Below are positions 11,234-21,931 of a stretch of DNA of 64,000 nucleotides, piece after piece. The notes beneath the pieces were generated by a model. That model made no database searches and was not told the origin of the DNA. It was given only the letters and a program-made list of their open reading frames with translations. Origin of the DNA: Apiotrichum sp. Y4204 (taxonomy: Eukaryota; Basidiomycota; Tremellomycetes; Trichosporonales; Trichosporonaceae). The stretch is from positions 434,001-498,000 of the forward strand of contig JAMYHL010000001.1 in the NCBI GenBank assembly GCA_025531455.1, read 5' to 3'. Position 1 is the stretch's first letter. Every line of letters begins with the position of its first letter. The position numbers were made by a program, and so were the translations under genes.

Positions 11234-12374
11234 GGTGTGTGGAAACAATCAAGGGGATTGATTGTCTTGTATGTTGTAAACCAGTCAAGTTATGCAAGTG
11301 TCTTGACGGCGTTCAGTTTTTGGGAAGCAGTAATCGCCTAAACTGACCTGAGCTGTATAACAGGCATGCTTTCGGCCCCAGATAGCAGCCAGCTCGCGCC
11401 AGAACTGGACAATGACATTGTAACAAAAGTGGGAGAATGTCAACTTCTCACCGCCCTTGACAACGACAATGGCCGCCACGACCGACGTGTGGTTCTTGCC
11501 CTTTTGTTCTGTCCGTCGAGCCTGATACATGGCGACATGGCGCATTCTCAATTTCGGGAGGCCCGGGCGCCGACCATACCTGTGAGGGTGTGGGAGTCGA
11601 AGATGCACTGGGCGTTGGCGTGGCGAGTGGCGTTCCGCGAGACATCCATTTGGTGCACACGCCAAGCCGCAGTGGCATCCAATGGTCGCTTCTGCGCCAG
11701 AGTCTATTTTTGTCGTTAAGTACTCTCCGCAGATCTCTGCATGAAGATGCGCCATGGCTGACCTCGGTCCCGAATACTAAAGGTCAGGTGCGACCGGCGA
11801 CCGATGTGGTGGCCGCGCGAACGACTGGACAGTGTTGAGAACGACGTGCGGGCATGTGCAGATTGTGGGCCTGTGCTTGTCACTGTGGAGCTGTTCGGCC
11901 TACGCCACGGCGCTGCCCGCTGCGGCTTGGGGGGACCACGTGGCGACCATGGAAGGCCAGCCGTTTAGTCAGGTTAGCAATCTCGGCCCCACAGTCCACA
12001 ACATATGCATACAGAGTGATCAACGATCGCCTCCACGGGCAAGTGAGCTGCGAGGATGCCGGCGGGGCTCCTCGATCACGACCCCGTGCCGCGTGGTTAG
12101 TGGGCGGGTCATGAACTTCGAGTACTGGAATCGCCTCGCGTCATCTTGTCATCCATGGTCTCCACCTCCACTGCCAGTCACGTACATATACGCTCTAATC
12201 AGTATGATCTGCATCTGTTGCGTTCCAGGCCTGTGATTACCACCACATGCGGGTCCCGACGTCATCGCACCTCCGGACGACGACGACGCTGATCGAGACT
12301 TGACTCCAGAGCTTGACAAGGAAGTGATATATATTAAGTAGCAGCGGCCGTCGGCCGCGCTCCAACCCACCATC
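11234..12374. other. Intergenic divergent promoter region, 1.1 kb
   Basis: It separates the ABC transporter (leftward) from the LURP-one-related gene (rightward), so it should hold both promoters. A TATA-like element lies at 12326-12336. A stretch at about 11370-11750 has open frames on both strands, but none shows a family motif or codon preference strong enough to call a gene. Confidence 0.5.
12326..12336 (+). promoter_or_regulatory. TATA box of the LURP-one-related gene
   Basis: GATATATATTA about 40 bp before the ATG at 12375. The spacing implies a very short 5' leader. Seen in sequence; promoter role inferred. Confidence 0.55.
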
Positions 12375-13114
12375 ATGCAGTCCGCAAACGCCCTCCCGCC
12401 TGTGCTTCCGCCCATTGTCGTCGACCAGAAGTATCTCCGGCAGACACCGACGCGCCTGGAGCTTGACAGCGTCGCGCGCCTCAGCGGGGTGGGTAGGGTA
12501 GTGGAATGGACTAACCGCAGGACAACTTTCTCGTCAAGGATGAAAGTGGACAGGTGATCATCGCTGCGTCCGGCCCGCAGTTCTCGTCGCTCGCCAAGAA
12601 GAGTGGGTGACACGCCCAGTCTAGTGCTGACTTAGACATCTTCGATGCCTCTGGACAGCCGCTGTACGACATCAAATCGGACATTCTGACTGTGCGGCAC
12701 GCAATGACTTGCTCGCGCGGCGGAGTCACCGTGTTCAAGATCGCCCGCCACAAGGCCCGTAAGTCGCCTTCCCAGTCAGTGCTCACACCAGTGCTCAGCA
12801 AGGGTGACGACAAGTTTGAAGTGACGCTGTACGACAACAGAACCAAGGAGCACCGCATCGACATTGTCGGCGACTGGAGCACGTTTTCGGGGCAGCTCGT
12901 CCTCCAGCCAGGCCGTCAGGTCATCGGCCGAATCTCGCAGCAGCGCGCCCCGAACGTTGGGTTCGAGAAGGGCCACGACTCGATGGGACACGTCACCTCG
13001 CAGGAAAAGGTGGTAACCTCGTACAATGTCGACGTTGCCGCTGGCGTTGACATTGCCATCGTCTCCGTGATCTGCATGTGTTGTGACATTGTCGACAAGT
13101 CCACGCAAAAGTGA
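12375..13114 (+). CDS. LURP-one-related (LOR) / tubby C-terminal-like protein
   Basis: Model: 12375-12488, 12521-12602, 12636-12758, 12792-13114; 213 residues. Introns are 32, 33 and 33 nt, all GT-AG. The spliced protein has the LOR pattern: a short Pro-rich head, FLVKDESGQVIIAASG, then IFDASGQPLYDIKSDIL, VFKIAR, a DKFEVTLYDNRT strand pair, a WSTFSGQLVLQPGRQVIGRI strand and a hydrophobic C-terminal helix VDIAIVSVICMCCDIVD. This family folds as a 12-stranded barrel around a central helix, like tubby and phospholipid scramblases. Length is typical (about 200). Molecular role in fungi is not established; membrane or lipid binding is a possibility. The third intron (12759-12791) is a multiple of three and leaves the frame open, so its use is inferred from fold continuity. 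The gene ends only 62 bp from the convergent GH99-like gene. Confidence 0.85.
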
Positions 13115-13176
13115 TCGAGGATGGACTTGTGTGTATGACATGTAGAAGCGAGATGTATTGTAGCGTCTAGTGTGAC

Positions 13177-14816
13177 TCACTCCACAAACTCGAACGACTC
13201 CCACCACCCGGCCTCAGGTGCCCAAGCCACGAGCGGCCCGTTCCCGCCATCCGACGCCTGGACAAACTTGCCGTTAGAGGCCAGGAGGGAGAACGAGTCG
13301 CCACCATCCGTGAACACAAACGTCTCGTTGTCTCCTGGGCTTCCGCCACTCGCCATGAGGATGCCGGGTTTCTCCTTGTTGCACATGTCAGGAATGAGAT
13401 ACTTTCCGTTACACGCCTTGATGCGGACGCGCGACTGCTGGGGACCATCGCAGTTATTGAGGAGCTCCACAGTCTCGACGGTGAAGCGCTCCCACGGTCC
13501 TGGGTCGGTGCGGTTCGATACGAGAGGCTGCTTGCCGTTGGCCTCTGCGCACACGAACATGCCATTGGCCCGTGCGCGGATAGGCACGCTGTCGCGCCGC
13601 GGCGGCGTGTTGAACCTCCCGCGTCCGGGCCACGGCTCGGTCGGGCGCATCGGTGTCAGCGGTGCGCAGCCCTTGAACATGGCACCGGCGTCGCGCGTGA
13701 TGCGGAGGTAGTAGTCGGCGGTGCACGCGACGCCGTCCTCGTCGAGCGCTGGGTGTGGGAAGTCGGGCGGCTGCTGGTCCTTGTTCTCGGCGGTCGGTGC
13801 GATCTGGTTTCCCTCGTTGTACTCATCGAACATGGAGACATATGCCGCCGCACAGCCCAGCCGCGCAGTGTTGTACCAGTGCCGCCAGTAGAAGTCGCCG
13901 TGCAGCCGCGCCCCCTCGGACAGATCGCCGGGCATGACGCACGGCTGGTAGTCGATGCCGTGCTTCTCGCACTCCTCCTGGTCGGGGCGGTTGGCTTCGC
14001 GGAAGTAGTGCTCCAGGTCCTGGAGCTTGGACGCGCGGCCAACCATCCACGGCGAGAGCATGTCAAACGCATGGTACACCTCCTTGAAGTCGGCGCGCGA
14101 GTCGCCATCGCCCCTCCGCCACCACGTCGGCACACCCCCGATAAGGTACACCTTGGCCTCCTCCTTGAACCACCGGATGACCTCGAGGCACACCTCCTTG
14201 GTGAAGCTCCGCTTGCCGTCATTGAACCCAAAGCCCCAGATGCACACCACCGGCTTGCCGTTCTGGAACGCGTAGCCTGGCATATTGACGTACGCGGACA
14301 TCTTTGTGATCCAGTCGTTCTTCATTTCCATCGCCATGTTGTCCCACCCCGACACGTCGTACTGCGGTGAGTTCCTGTATTATTCTTCACACCCACCATG
14401 CAGTACCACTTGACGCCGGTCGCCTGGGAAGCGCGCTGAACGAACGGAGTGGTAGCATCCCGAATGGGCCCTTCGCCGCCGCATGGGTTGAACCGCTGGA
14501 ACGCGGCGGTATCGATCTGCGCGTCGGCCATCATGCGGAACTGGGCGTGGACGGTCTCCTCGTCCCAATTGCTGTACAGCTGCGCCGCCCGGCCGCAGTT
14601 CAGGCGCCCAAAGCCCGTGTCGTAGCCCTTGGGGTAGTAATGCATGGCGGGCCAGGAGACGACACCGTTGTTCTTGCAGCAGCACTTGGCGCAGCGGTCT
14701 GGCGCCCAGTGCCACCACCCGCCGATGGGGGATCCGTCGCCCTCGCACGTAAACCACGCCTGGTAACCCGTCGTCACTTTGCCGACCACGTCGCCGGGCG
14801 GGGAACAGGGTGCCAT
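13177..14816 (-). CDS. GH99/GH71-like glycoside hydrolase with C-terminal fascin-like beta-trefoil
   Basis: Model: complement of 14397-14816 and 13177-14361; 534 residues; one 35-nt intron (14362-14396) restoring the frame from VKWYCM to YDVSGWDNM. The N-terminal about 360 residues resemble the GH99/GH71-like barrel proteins often annotated as xylosidase/arabinosidase: VTTGYQAWFTCEGDG, GGWWHW, HYYPKGYDTG, FQRFNP, VVCIWGFGFNDGKR, YLIGGVPTWWRRGDGDS and a late FDEYNEGNQI. After a Pro/Arg-rich joint, residues about 410-534 form a fascin-like trefoil with repeated GMFVCAEANGKQPLVS, KACNGKYLIPD and LASNGKFVQASDGG units; such modules bind carbohydrate or actin. No signal peptide follows the first true ATG (14816); an upstream frame extension lacks ATG. 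The protein may therefore be cytosolic or use another exit. Substrate unknown. Confidence 0.82.
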
Positions 14817-16155
14817 TGCGAGAAAGGTCTTGAGAAGGAATGTGGAGAGGGTGTAAGCCGGTGGGAGCAGTATGGTCGTGATGTGTCGATAGTGATGGAA
14901 AGCCACGCAGTCGCTTCTTTTGTTGCTCGATCTTAATGTCTTTGATGTGTCTGTCGTGTTGTCGTTGTCGCCAAGCCAGCGAGCACAAAGCTTAAGAAAC
15001 AGAGTTGACGACAGACTTTAGACTCTAGTTCGCACACAGCAAATGTGGGGATGGATCAACAATTCAGACAGCAACGAGGGCGCGAGGGCAATGACGCATT
15101 CTCATGCGAGTGGCACGCTAATCGCACGCTTCATGGCCGCGGCGTGACTACTGCGCCAGACCGCAGATCGGTAGATCTGCAGAGGTAGATCTGCAGCTCT
15201 GCAGAGCCTCGACGTAGCTACGCAGACAACTATGCATATCGCGATCTACACATAGAATCACAGAAGCCAAAGGTCTCCATGGGGGTCACAAATGATGCAG
15301 ATCGTGCACATATCGATGGTATGATCGGTATGAACGTGTCCACTGCTTTTTGGACGGTGGATGACTTTCAGTCGACCCGTGCAAGTTTCGTGGCTACTTC
15401 AACAACTCCGCTCTCGCGCTCTCGTCTCGTCCCAACAATGAACCCGCGGGCACACATCCTGCTTCCTCTGTTCTCATGTCCACCACGGCGGTCTGTCTGC
15501 TCGACACGGTTGGTTCTCCCGCCAGGAGCTATTTAGAGCTCGTGGCGCTTCTAGGGTGAGCTAGGGGTTGCTTTAAAAGGTGCGTGGTGCTGTTGTTTAT
15601 GACTGTGCTCTCAACGAAGCCGCATCCCCTGCAGCCCACTCCCTTCTTACTTCTTGCTGTTTTATGAAGTGGAGAGTTGATCTGCAAGAGTGAGGCGGTT
15701 TCGAAGTGATGTTGAGCACAGCACGAAGTTGGTTCAATGACCACTGACGTCAGCGTATCAGGGGACCTCGGCTTGGTAAAATGCCGCAGCTCGCCACTCC
15801 ACCCAGTGAAATATGGCTCTTGCTTCATCTCGAAGCGGTGTCTAGAAGCGTTAGAATGTAGGTCGCATCAACAGCAGCAAGATGGGGAGAGGTGCACGGC
15901 GAGATGCAGATGTCAATCATGATGTACAACTGGGTTGGGTATGCGGGCCGGCGACAGCGTGGGAGTCTCGGCAATTAAGCCGCCCGTGGGTGGGCAAGAC
16001 TCAAGATGCGAGCGCTATCGGATAGTAAGTTCTACTTCGGCGGGTGGTTTCGATGGCATCCTCCGGCGGGAACTGAGGACTTAGAGAGCAGAATCCAGAA
16101 TGCAGATCCTCGGCCGTCAGCATCATCACTCTCCACTACTAGTTTGCACTCACGC
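14817..16155. other. Intergenic region, 1.3 kb
   Basis: It holds the promoter of the GH99-like gene and the 3' side of the small gene at 16156. A cluster of near-identical AGATCTGCAG-type words occurs at about 15165-15210. No supportable gene. Confidence 0.5.
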
Positions 16156-16431
16156 TCATAGTCGGGGCTTTCCCGCCTCGGCCGGCCCGCGCGCCCACCC
16201 CTCCCAAGCGGGCGAAACCTTGCTCGCATCGGCCCAGTACTCCCTCGGCGTCGCTGCTGCGGAGGGCACGCCAGGTGCCGGTGGGATAGCGGTCGGGGGC
16301 ATGGATGCAAGTGCGGAGGTGACGTGCACCCGGGTGGGGAGGAAGGCCGGGTGGGAGGTGGCGGGGTTGAACTGCGGGCTTGCCATCGGTCGCGCCGCGG
16401 AGACGGTGGGGCGCTTGTCGCGGGAGAACAT
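16156..16431 (-). CDS. Small unknown protein, 91 residues
   Basis: ATG at 16431 in good context (GCCACCATG) opens a 91-codon frame with strong C/G third positions, matching real genes here better than any other frame of this segment. The protein starts MFSRDKRPTVSAARPM, is rich in Pro and Ala, has no signal peptide or membrane segment, and ends REYWADASKVSPAWEGWARG followed by a short tail. I do not recognise a family. A strong donor-like GTGAGT with a downstream GCTGAC lies just after the stop, so either the 3' UTR is spliced or the true C-terminus differs. It is divergent from the LYC1-like gene; a TATAAA at about 16583-16588 on the coding strand, 150 bp upstream, could be its promoter. Confidence 0.45.
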   Translation of the reverse strand: MFSRDKRPTVSAARPMASPQFNPATSHPAFLPTRVHVTSALASMPPTAIPPAPGVPSAAATPREYWADASKVSPAWEGWARGPAEAGKPRL

Positions 16432-16856
16432 GGTGGCGTTGAGAGTGGACGAGTTACAAGAAGCTGGATGGATGAGTTACAAGCAGTTGATCGTGACTCG
16501 GACGAGTTGATGGCGACCACCACCGGTTACGGTTCGGCGTGATCCGCCTTGGCGGACGGCCATCATTGTGCCGATCCGCTCACTTTATACGCTCGGTAAT
16601 CTCGCCACTGTGCACTGTGGTTAACGGTGCGCCATCGGCACAAATGTCCCTCAGTCGCGCCTCGCGCCTCCACTTTCTTTGAGATGTAACCGCCCACCAC
16701 TGGCCGACTGGCTTGCTGGATCGCATGTTGGCAACATGACACTCTCGGCCCATGGGCTACGGCTCAATCAAAGATAAGAGCACAACTTTATGCACCGTCT
16801 CTCTCTCTCATTCACTCTCACCCACTCCACCAGGCCGGCACCACTGTTTTCCAAAG
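16432..16856. promoter_or_regulatory. Divergent promoter region between the small gene and the LYC1-like gene
   Basis: 425 bp. Leftward side: TATAAA on the minus strand at about 16583-16588. Rightward side: AGATAAG at about 16769-16776 (a GATA-factor type site) and a CT-rich initiation tract at about 16797-16830 just before the LYC1 ATG. Sites seen in sequence; roles inferred. Confidence 0.4.
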
Positions 16857-18131
16857 ATGATCTTTGCAGACCTCACGATCGTGCGCTGCTCGCCCGAGCA
16901 GCTCAAGGCGACCTTCACCCACCACTGGCCGCACTGGGGCGTGCCGCGCGGCTTCACCAAGCTCGATGACTACTTTGTTCGCGAGTACGGCCTTCAGAAC
17001 CCAGACCAGCCATGGCACAAGGACGGCAAGTTTGTCGCGTTTGCCCTCGTGCCCCGCTCGGACCCCACGACCACCGACCTCCTAGCCAGCTGCGAAACGT
17101 ACGTGTTGAATCGAGGGGGAAGAGGTGCTTCCTGTTAGCGCCTGTTAGCGCCTCGCCTCTCTTCAATCCTCTCAGTCACATTACTGACACCAAGATACCG
17201 CCGCAGGGCGTTCGTCCTCGCTCCGGGGGAGACTGAGCCCAAGGAGCAGGTGACATACGGGATTGCCTCGGTGTTCTGCCAGCCGCAGCACCGCGGCAAG
17301 GCGTACCCCCGCCACCTCCTGAGCCTGCTGCACTACGTCCTCGCGCCGAAGGACACTCTCCCGCCCTTCCCGGCCGAGTGGGGCGCGCCTCCCTCGATCC
17401 CAGGGTTCAACGACGCGGCGTTCTCCGTACTCTACTCGGACGTCGGGAAGACATACTACGCGCGCGCGACCAAGGGTGCCTCGGAGCCCGGATGGGTCAA
17501 CCTCGACGTCGGGAAGAACATCTACCTCGTCAACGCTGACACGCCCGCTGCGTCCACCGAAGGATGGAAGTGGCTCGATCTCACGCAGGCTCACGCGATG
17601 GAGGCCGAGGCGACTCGCCGCATGCGTCGCGACCTCCCGGCCACAGGTGACAAGACCAAGACGCGCGTCGCGGTCATCCCCGAGGGGTGAGGAGGACTTT
17701 GAATACGGATAAGTGGCTAACATGCAGTGGCTGGTTCAAGATCAACCCGCAGCGGTACTTCCTCTGTCCACCGGGCGCGCCGCGCCGCTCGGACCCCAAG
17801 TTTGGTGCGATTCTCCCGTCCGACAAGGAGGAGAAGCCGTTCTTCGTTTGGACGGTCAACCAGCAGGAGGACGGGCAGTGGCGCCTCATTGTGTCGCACA
17901 TCTCGGGAGACGTGCCCCTCGAGGCCGTCGTTGCGGCTGCCAAGAGCCAGGAGTGCACCTCCATCGAGGCGTGGCTTCCCTACGGATGGAACAAGGAGGG
18001 CGCCGGGTTCGAGGACGACCACAGCATCCCCTGTCTTGCGCAGTACGGCCTTGGTGACACGGAGTGGGAGTTTTGCGAGAAGTGAGTGTTTTGCGCTGAC
18101 TGTTGCTGACGTCAGGTACGCTTGGATCTAA
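16857..18131 (+). CDS. LYC1: LYC1-like lysine N-acetyltransferase
   Basis: Model: 16857-17098, 17207-17686, 17728-18081, 18116-18131; 363 residues; introns of 108, 41 and 34 nt, all GT-AG. The last coding exon holds only five codons and the stop. The protein matches the fungal LYC1 family: an N-terminal GNAT-like half (CSPEQLKATFTHHWPHWG, then IASVFCQPQHRGKAYPRHLL, the acetyl-CoA loop region with R-G-K) and a C-terminal half with FSVLYSDVGKTYYARATKG, GWFKINPQRYFLC and SIEAWLPYGW. In Yarrowia, LYC1 acetylates the 6-amino group of L-lysine as the first step of lysine degradation; the role here is inferred from family. It has no signal peptide, so it is probably cytosolic. Start chosen at the first ATG after a CT-rich leader. 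Confidence 0.87.
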
Positions 18132-19229
18132 GAATGTATGAGATCTATGAGACATTGAAGCTGCTCGAGAGGCGGTGTGCGAAGGGCCATGTGCAGTACG
18201 CCATATTCGTGGCTGAACTCATTGACATCATGACATACAATGGTTGACGCTGGATCGCTGGACGCTCTGGCGTACGACTTGCTGCAGGCCGCAGGGCACA
18301 GCCCACAGGCCACAGGCATGCTTGAGGTGGTGTCAGGAGGAATCGAATCTAGCGCGTGCTCGAGCCACCGTCGATCATTTTAGCCGCTTTCCGCATCCGG
18401 CCAGAGTTGCTCCCTCACGCTAGCTTCCAACGATGCGCGGAAAGTGACTAGTCTCTTGGCTATCACGTCGATCTGAGGATCCGAGGGTCAGGGGGGATTC
18501 GTGCGCCCCATCGTTCGGAGTGGGAGCGGAGTGAGGGAAGTCAAAGCCAGGGCCTACGGCCTGGGAGCGAGCAGGGAAGAGAGCACCAGCCAGCTCTGTT
18601 CGTGATCTGAAGAGCGCACTCATGCTCGGCTTGCCACTCAGGCCACTCACAAGCAGGTTTTCTGTCAGTCTTCCATGAACGGGAATGGATGGGCGCAGTT
18701 GTGGAATGCTTCGGAACCACGCTTTGGAACCACGCCCGTACACCCCCCCCCCCTTTCTCGCCGCCAGGGCTGATGTGCGTGTGGAGGATGGGACAGGGGG
18801 GGGCTGGAGGTTGGTGTTCACGTATGGGCGTAGAGAAGTGCGCCCTGCGGACGAAGTCGAGCCGCTTGCGGGGCAGCCCCAACGCAATGCACAGCACCCC
18901 AGCTGGCCAGCTGCAGCGTGCATACTGTGTACTGTGCATACTGTGTATAGTACACACACGAGCTCTGCCTTCCTTCCGTCCCTCCTTCCCTCCTTCCTTT
19001 GACTCACTTTCTCATTCTCCATCTATGCGTTTCGCTGTCTCACTCACTGTTAACCCGACAGCGACTCAATTCTCCCAACAGCCGCAGAGCATGACAGAGG
19101 CTGTGCGTCGACCAAACACCATCTTCATTTTTTGTCCTCTACTTTCTCTTCGTTTACTCTTACATCCTCTTTTGCGATTTGCTCACTGACTCTCCAACTC
19201 CCTCTCCACGTCCTCCAAACCAATTTGCC
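18132..19229. other. Intergenic region, 1.1 kb, with pyrimidine tracts
   Basis: It lies between the LYC1-like and F-box-like genes. A C-homopolymer of about 11 lies near 18743-18753, a CATACTGTGTACTGTG-type alternating repeat near 18918-18950, and a long TTCC/CCTT pyrimidine tract at about 18966-19000 that probably marks the F-box gene's promoter/leader. No supportable gene. Confidence 0.5.
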
Positions 19230-20279
19230 ATGGACGACATTTGGCCCACGCCCCCGGGCACGGGCCTGCTGAACGCCACGAGCTATCCGCACATTATGGA
19301 TGATATCATCGACTACTCGGACCTCGACGACCTCCTGGTGCTGCGCAACGTGTGCAAGCGTTTCCGCGCACGCATCGATCACATCATCTCCAAAAACCTC
19401 GTTATCACCCTCTCCGAGGCAGACAGCGCGTACAGCGGAGACCCACACCACTGCGTGGACACGGAGACGGAGTGCAATCTCTTTATCGAAGGCCGCCTTG
19501 GGGACGACAATACGGACGTTCCGTGCCAGCACCCCTACCTATGGAATGTCTTCCCCCTCGCAACCATTATCGAAACCGACGGCCCCCATATTGTCGCCCC
19601 ACTTGCTGCCGCCGCTCGCGTCCATACTATCCGCTTCACGGCCTGGGAATCCGCGTGGAATCACCTCGAGCCACTGGAGCACGGGCCCGCAACGGTGATT
19701 ATCAACACCGAGAGTAACGCGTCCCCCACCGCCCCGGGTTATGTCTCAATCGCCGGCCTCAACCCTGCGACGAGCAAGGTGGTCATTAACATCTCGCTTC
19801 TCGGCGAACACGACTGCGACGAGGAAGACGAGTCGTTCCGCTTTTCAACGCACCTGCACGTTGTCGTTCCCGACAACACGACGGATCTGAGCGTCATCCT
19901 CCACTCGCACGGCATGCGCGATGAGGATGTCACGGACTCCGACCAAATCCACTACGTGCCGCACGGGTTCCTGCTGAGTCTCTGTCTTGGAACCGACAAG
20001 CTCGCGCGTACCGAGGTGGTCTGCGGCCGCAGGAATCGCCCACACCCGCCTCCCGGCACTGTCCCCACTGTCGACATCGCCGTCAGTTCCGACTATCGCC
20101 ATCCGCATCCCCTCGCTGCTGCTGGGGCCGTGCTTGAAGATGAGGTCTTGGTGGACGATCCCACAGATGCCACCATCATCGGGAACAGCGCGCCCGGCCT
20201 CAAGGTCATCTCGTATGATGACTACAGCGACCGCGTGGGGAAGGACGCGTTCAGCCGCGAGACCCGCTTCCGTACGTGA
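19230..20279 (+). CDS. F-box-like protein of a Trichosporonales-type family
   Basis: Single-exon gene, 349 residues, start MDDIWPTPPGTGLLNATSYP at the ATG in TTGCCATGG. Residues about 18-60 resemble an F-box: YPHIMDDIIDYSDLDDLLVL followed by RNVCKRFRARIDHIISKNLV. The rest alternates strands and turns with phrases such as VHTIRFTAW, and ends LKVISYDDYSDRVGKDAF, a closing pattern I associate with large families of orphan F-box-like proteins in Trichosporon and relatives. If the F-box is functional, it would link a substrate to an SCF ubiquitin ligase through Skp1; the substrate is unknown. No leucine-rich or WD repeat is evident. No signal peptide or membrane segment. The frame is uninterrupted with strong C/G third positions. 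Confidence 0.75.
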   Translation: MDDIWPTPPGTGLLNATSYPHIMDDIIDYSDLDDLLVLRNVCKRFRARIDHIISKNLVITLSEADSAYSGDPHHCVDTETECNLFIEGRLGDDNTDVPCQHPYLWNVFPLATIIETDGPHIVAPLAAAARVHTIRFTAWESAWNHLEPLEHGPATVIINTESNASPTAPGYVSIAGLNPATSKVVINISLLGEHDCDEEDESFRFSTHLHVVVPDNTTDLSVILHSHGMRDEDVTDSDQIHYVPHGFLLSLCLGTDKLARTEVVCGRRNRPHPPPGTVPTVDIAVSSDYRHPHPLAAAGAVLEDEVLVDDPTDATIIGNSAPGLKVISYDDYSDRVGKDAFSRETRFRT

Positions 20280-20610
20280 CCGAGCGAGGAGTCAGGAGGA
20301 CGAGTGCGGCACTGAAGGGAATTAAGGGAACCCTGAGTTGTGAGATGTCGACATTTTATCGTGGCAGCAGCCACAGTCCGCGAGTAGAGATCATTAGTCA
20401 ATTCGTGTCAATCCGTTCAACATTAGAAGTAAAAATCCATGTATTGCGGTCCGTAGTCATGGGAAGCGTGTGCACTTGACACTGACTCTGCTCCGGCTGC
20501 TCTGCCGCTCCGCGTTGCGCGTTGCGCACGCCGGACGGCATGCGCGGGTGCAGGCGAGCGTACGCACGCGAAGCAGCAAAAATGTTGGCTGGAGGAACCG
20601 AATCCTCGTT
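20280..20610. other. Intergenic, 331 bp
   Basis: 3' flank of the F-box-like gene and 3' flank of the tRNA. Nothing further recognised. Confidence 0.5.
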
Positions 20611-20698
20611 TGACGAGAGTGGGATTCGAACCCACGTCCGAAGACTGCGGAAGGGTTAAACCTTAACACAGCGCCTTAGACCGCTCGGCCATCTCGCC
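20611..20698 (-). tRNA. tRNA-Leu (anticodon AAG) with a 10-nt intron
   Basis: 88 nt fold as a class II tRNA. The acceptor stem is GGCGAGA paired with TCTCGTC (one G-T pair), with discriminator A. The D arm is GCC...GGC with AGCGGT in the loop. The T arm is GTGGG-TTCGAAT-CCCAC. The anticodon stem CTGTG pairs with CGCAG only if about 10 nt (20651-20660) are removed after the loop TTAAGG, giving anticodon AAG (codon CTT). The intron can pair its CCTT with AAGG of the anticodon region, as tRNA introns usually do. The variable arm TCTTCGGA is short for Leu, capped by a TTCG loop. Confidence 0.88.
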
Positions 20699-20956
20699 GA
20701 TTACGTAAATGTGATATGCGGTCAGTGCCGATCGACGGTCGATCGGCACAAAGATCAAGTGAGACCAAGGCGAGATCCAAGCATGCCTAGGGTGAAAAAG
20801 AGCGAAGTGAGTCCTCGAGAGATCAGTCATCAGCATGCAGATACGCGATGGGTGAATGGCAGGTGATCCTGCAGCATGCGCAGCACGCAAATCCAGTATC
20901 CCCTCAGGCCTAAGGAGCAATACAACCCTGGTATACCTGATACCCTGAACGCACGC

Positions 20957-21633
20957 TCACGGCTCGAGCACGCCGGCAGCGCGCACAATCCACTCCCCGC
21001 CGCCAATGAGCACCCTCTGGCCCTTGGTATACGCGCCGTCAGGGAGGGTAGGGAGGACGCCGGCATCGGGGTTGAAGTTGTAGATGCGCTCGCCGGCGTC
21101 GTCCCGGAAGGCGCGGAACGTGTCTCCGTTATGAGCCAGGCCGAGGACGCGGGGCCCAATGCGGCCGAGAAATGCGCCTCCGCCCTCGCGCTCGAGGACG
21201 GCGTATGCCCAACCCCCCTCGCGCGGGAGGCGGCGCCACACCTCCTCGAACGCTTCGGACTTGCCCGTCTTCGGATTATGCATCGTCCCGCTCTCGAGCA
21301 CGTCGCCGTTGGGGAGGACAGCGAACGAGCCGGCGTCCTCTGGGAGCGAGCCGCGGGAGTCGATGAGGTGGTCCCACGAGAGGGAGAGCTTGCCATCTGG
21401 AATCAGAACTATCGCGGTCGGCGCGCACCGTTCGAAGGCACCTCGGTGACGAGGCCGACACTCGCCCAGTCAATGGAGCCCCGCTCAGGCCCCCGGGTGA
21501 ACACCCGCAGGTCGAGCGAGTACCCGTCGATCGTGAGGACGAGTGTGTCCGTGTCCTCGTCTGGTGCAGCCCCGCTCCACGCGATCGAGACGCGGGTCGA
21601 GGCGCGTACCGGCGCCATTGTGTGGTCCGGCAT
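20957..21633 (-). CDS. HRI1: HRI1-like protein
   Basis: Model: complement of 21429-21633 and 20957-21396; 214 residues; one 32-nt intron (21397-21428, GTGCGC...CCAG). The architecture matches yeast Hri1: two lipocalin-like beta barrels in tandem. The first half carries DTLVLTIDGYSLDLRVF and GSIDWASVGLV. The second half carries VLESGTMHNPKTGKSEAFEE, then VWRRLPREGGWAYAVLE, FLGRIGPRVLGL, YNFNPDAGVLP and a closing GQRVLIGGGEWIV, which parallel Hri1's EETGxxxNPxxG, FxELW and final GxxxxxxGxxWxV pattern. Hri1 is a cytosolic protein linked to Hrr25 kinase and protein export components; its biochemical role is unclear. Two in-frame ATGs (21633 and 21618) both have A at -3; the first was taken. The gene is divergent from the class II aldolase-family gene with about 300 bp between starts. 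Confidence 0.75.
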
Positions 21634-21931
21634 CGTGGTGCTTGGGAGAGAGTGGAGTGGAAGACTGAGTTTGCTCTGCGTCGAATCTTTTATGAGTCTG
21701 TCGCGTCGTGTATACGCTCTGAGGTCGGAGGTACGCGGAGGCGTAGCCGCCGTAAGCGCGCAGATGCAGATAAGCGCCGAAATCTTTTTTGTTTACGCGC
21801 GGGGAGATCTTTGACGTCATTCGCTAGCGTTGCAGGAGCTAGCTTTCGCTCCATCGCTATCATGCCCACTCCGGCTACTTAATGCCACTCTCTACTGGCT
21901 CCACTCCCTACTAGCTCCACTCTCATCCACG
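21634..21931. promoter_or_regulatory. Shared promoter region of HRI1-like and aldolase-family genes
   Basis: 298 bp between two divergent ATGs. A TTTTATG element lies near 21688-21694 and a CTCC-rich leader near 21897-21930 before the rightward gene. Co-regulation is possible but not shown. Confidence 0.4.

Noticed and set aside
14817..14906. N-terminal extension of the GH99-like protein that could look like a signal anchor
   Set aside because: The extended frame begins with GTG and contains no ATG before 14816, so there is no support for translation.
18335..18365. GGAATCGAATCT resembling a tRNA T arm
   Set aside because: No matching D, anticodon or acceptor stems around it.
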